Shown here one piece after another: positions 63,969-64,000 of a stretch of DNA of 64,000 bases. A program made the translations under genes and the position numbers. Location of the stretch: NCBI GenBank assembly GCA_017447865.1, contig JAFSMO010000034.1, forward strand, positions 62,001 to 126,000. Direction: 5' to 3'. This stretch comes from Thermoguttaceae bacterium. GTDB lineage: Bacteria > Planctomycetota > Planctomycetia > Pirellulales > Thermoguttaceae. The notes under the pieces are model-generated. The model saw only the letters and a list, made by a program, of their open reading frames with translations. It had not been told where the DNA came from and made no database searches. Each line of letters starts with the position of its first letter. The first letter of the stretch is position 1.

Positions 63969-64000
63969 GGCAGAATTTGAAGAGTGAATTGAAAGGGACA

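Overview
The window looks like chromosomal DNA of a planctomycete (Planctomycetota), possibly an anaerobic or gut-associated one. The evidence is a DUF1559 pseudopilin-like protein with the planctomycete-type prepilin start, six secreted proteins ending in PEP-CTERM sorting signals, an FGE-domain secreted protein, secreted glycoside hydrolases, a fused lysophospholipid transporter/acyltransferase/acyl-ACP synthetase, and a small acyl-carrier-protein/ketosynthase/CrtI-like cluster. The assignment rests on family content only; there is no rRNA, and I recognised no tRNA.

Layout. 1-5.4 kb: tail of an unknown gene, a secreted FGE-like protein and a large PEP-CTERM beta-helix protein with a module repeated three times. 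5.6-14.6 kb: the Aas-type fusion, a TPR protein, two secreted proteins of unknown function and tyrS. 14.9-18 kb: a DUF5060/DUF4038 (GH140-like) secreted enzyme and a BspA-type leucine-rich-repeat protein. 18.3-24.3 kb: purL and purQ, separated by a small membrane protein, a toxin-antitoxin pair and a KilA-N gene that contains a perfect 32-bp palindrome. 24.8-28.2 kb: dhaK, dhaL, a zeta-toxin-like kinase and an LsrF-type aldolase, a likely sugar-phosphate module. 28.6-30.7 kb: rpmE, prfA and a NarL-type regulator that has lost its phosphoacceptor aspartate. 30.7-33.8 kb, minus strand: FabF-like synthase, ACP and FAD oxidoreductase. 34-40 kb: PatB/MalY aminotransferase, a GH106-like secreted enzyme, a DUF4416 protein, a CPBP protease and a putative outer-membrane protein. 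40.5-47.7 kb: a type V autotransporter with an HExxH segment, a PEP-CTERM protein and the DUF1559 protein. 47.8-51.2 kb, minus strand: ffh-rpsP-trmD-rplS, without rimM. 51.4-64 kb: a PEP-CTERM protein, a Tat-exported phosphoesterase and three tandem giant PEP-CTERM proteins, the last with chlamydial Pmp-like GGAI/FxxN repeats.

Two window-wide patterns stand out. First, many promoters share one architecture: a run of four to eight C abutting a TTG-type -35 box, a 16-bp (rarely 17-bp) spacer, and TATAAT or TAAAAT. Second, the gaps between genes carry several families of foldback elements, many built from 7-bp units in inverted orientation. Two families have full-length copies in opposite orientation elsewhere in the window. 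These two patterns, the alternative hairpins in front of the DUF1559 gene, the Pmp-like PEP-CTERM protein, the HExxH autotransporter and the dhaKL/lsrF-like module are the best candidates for undescribed biology.
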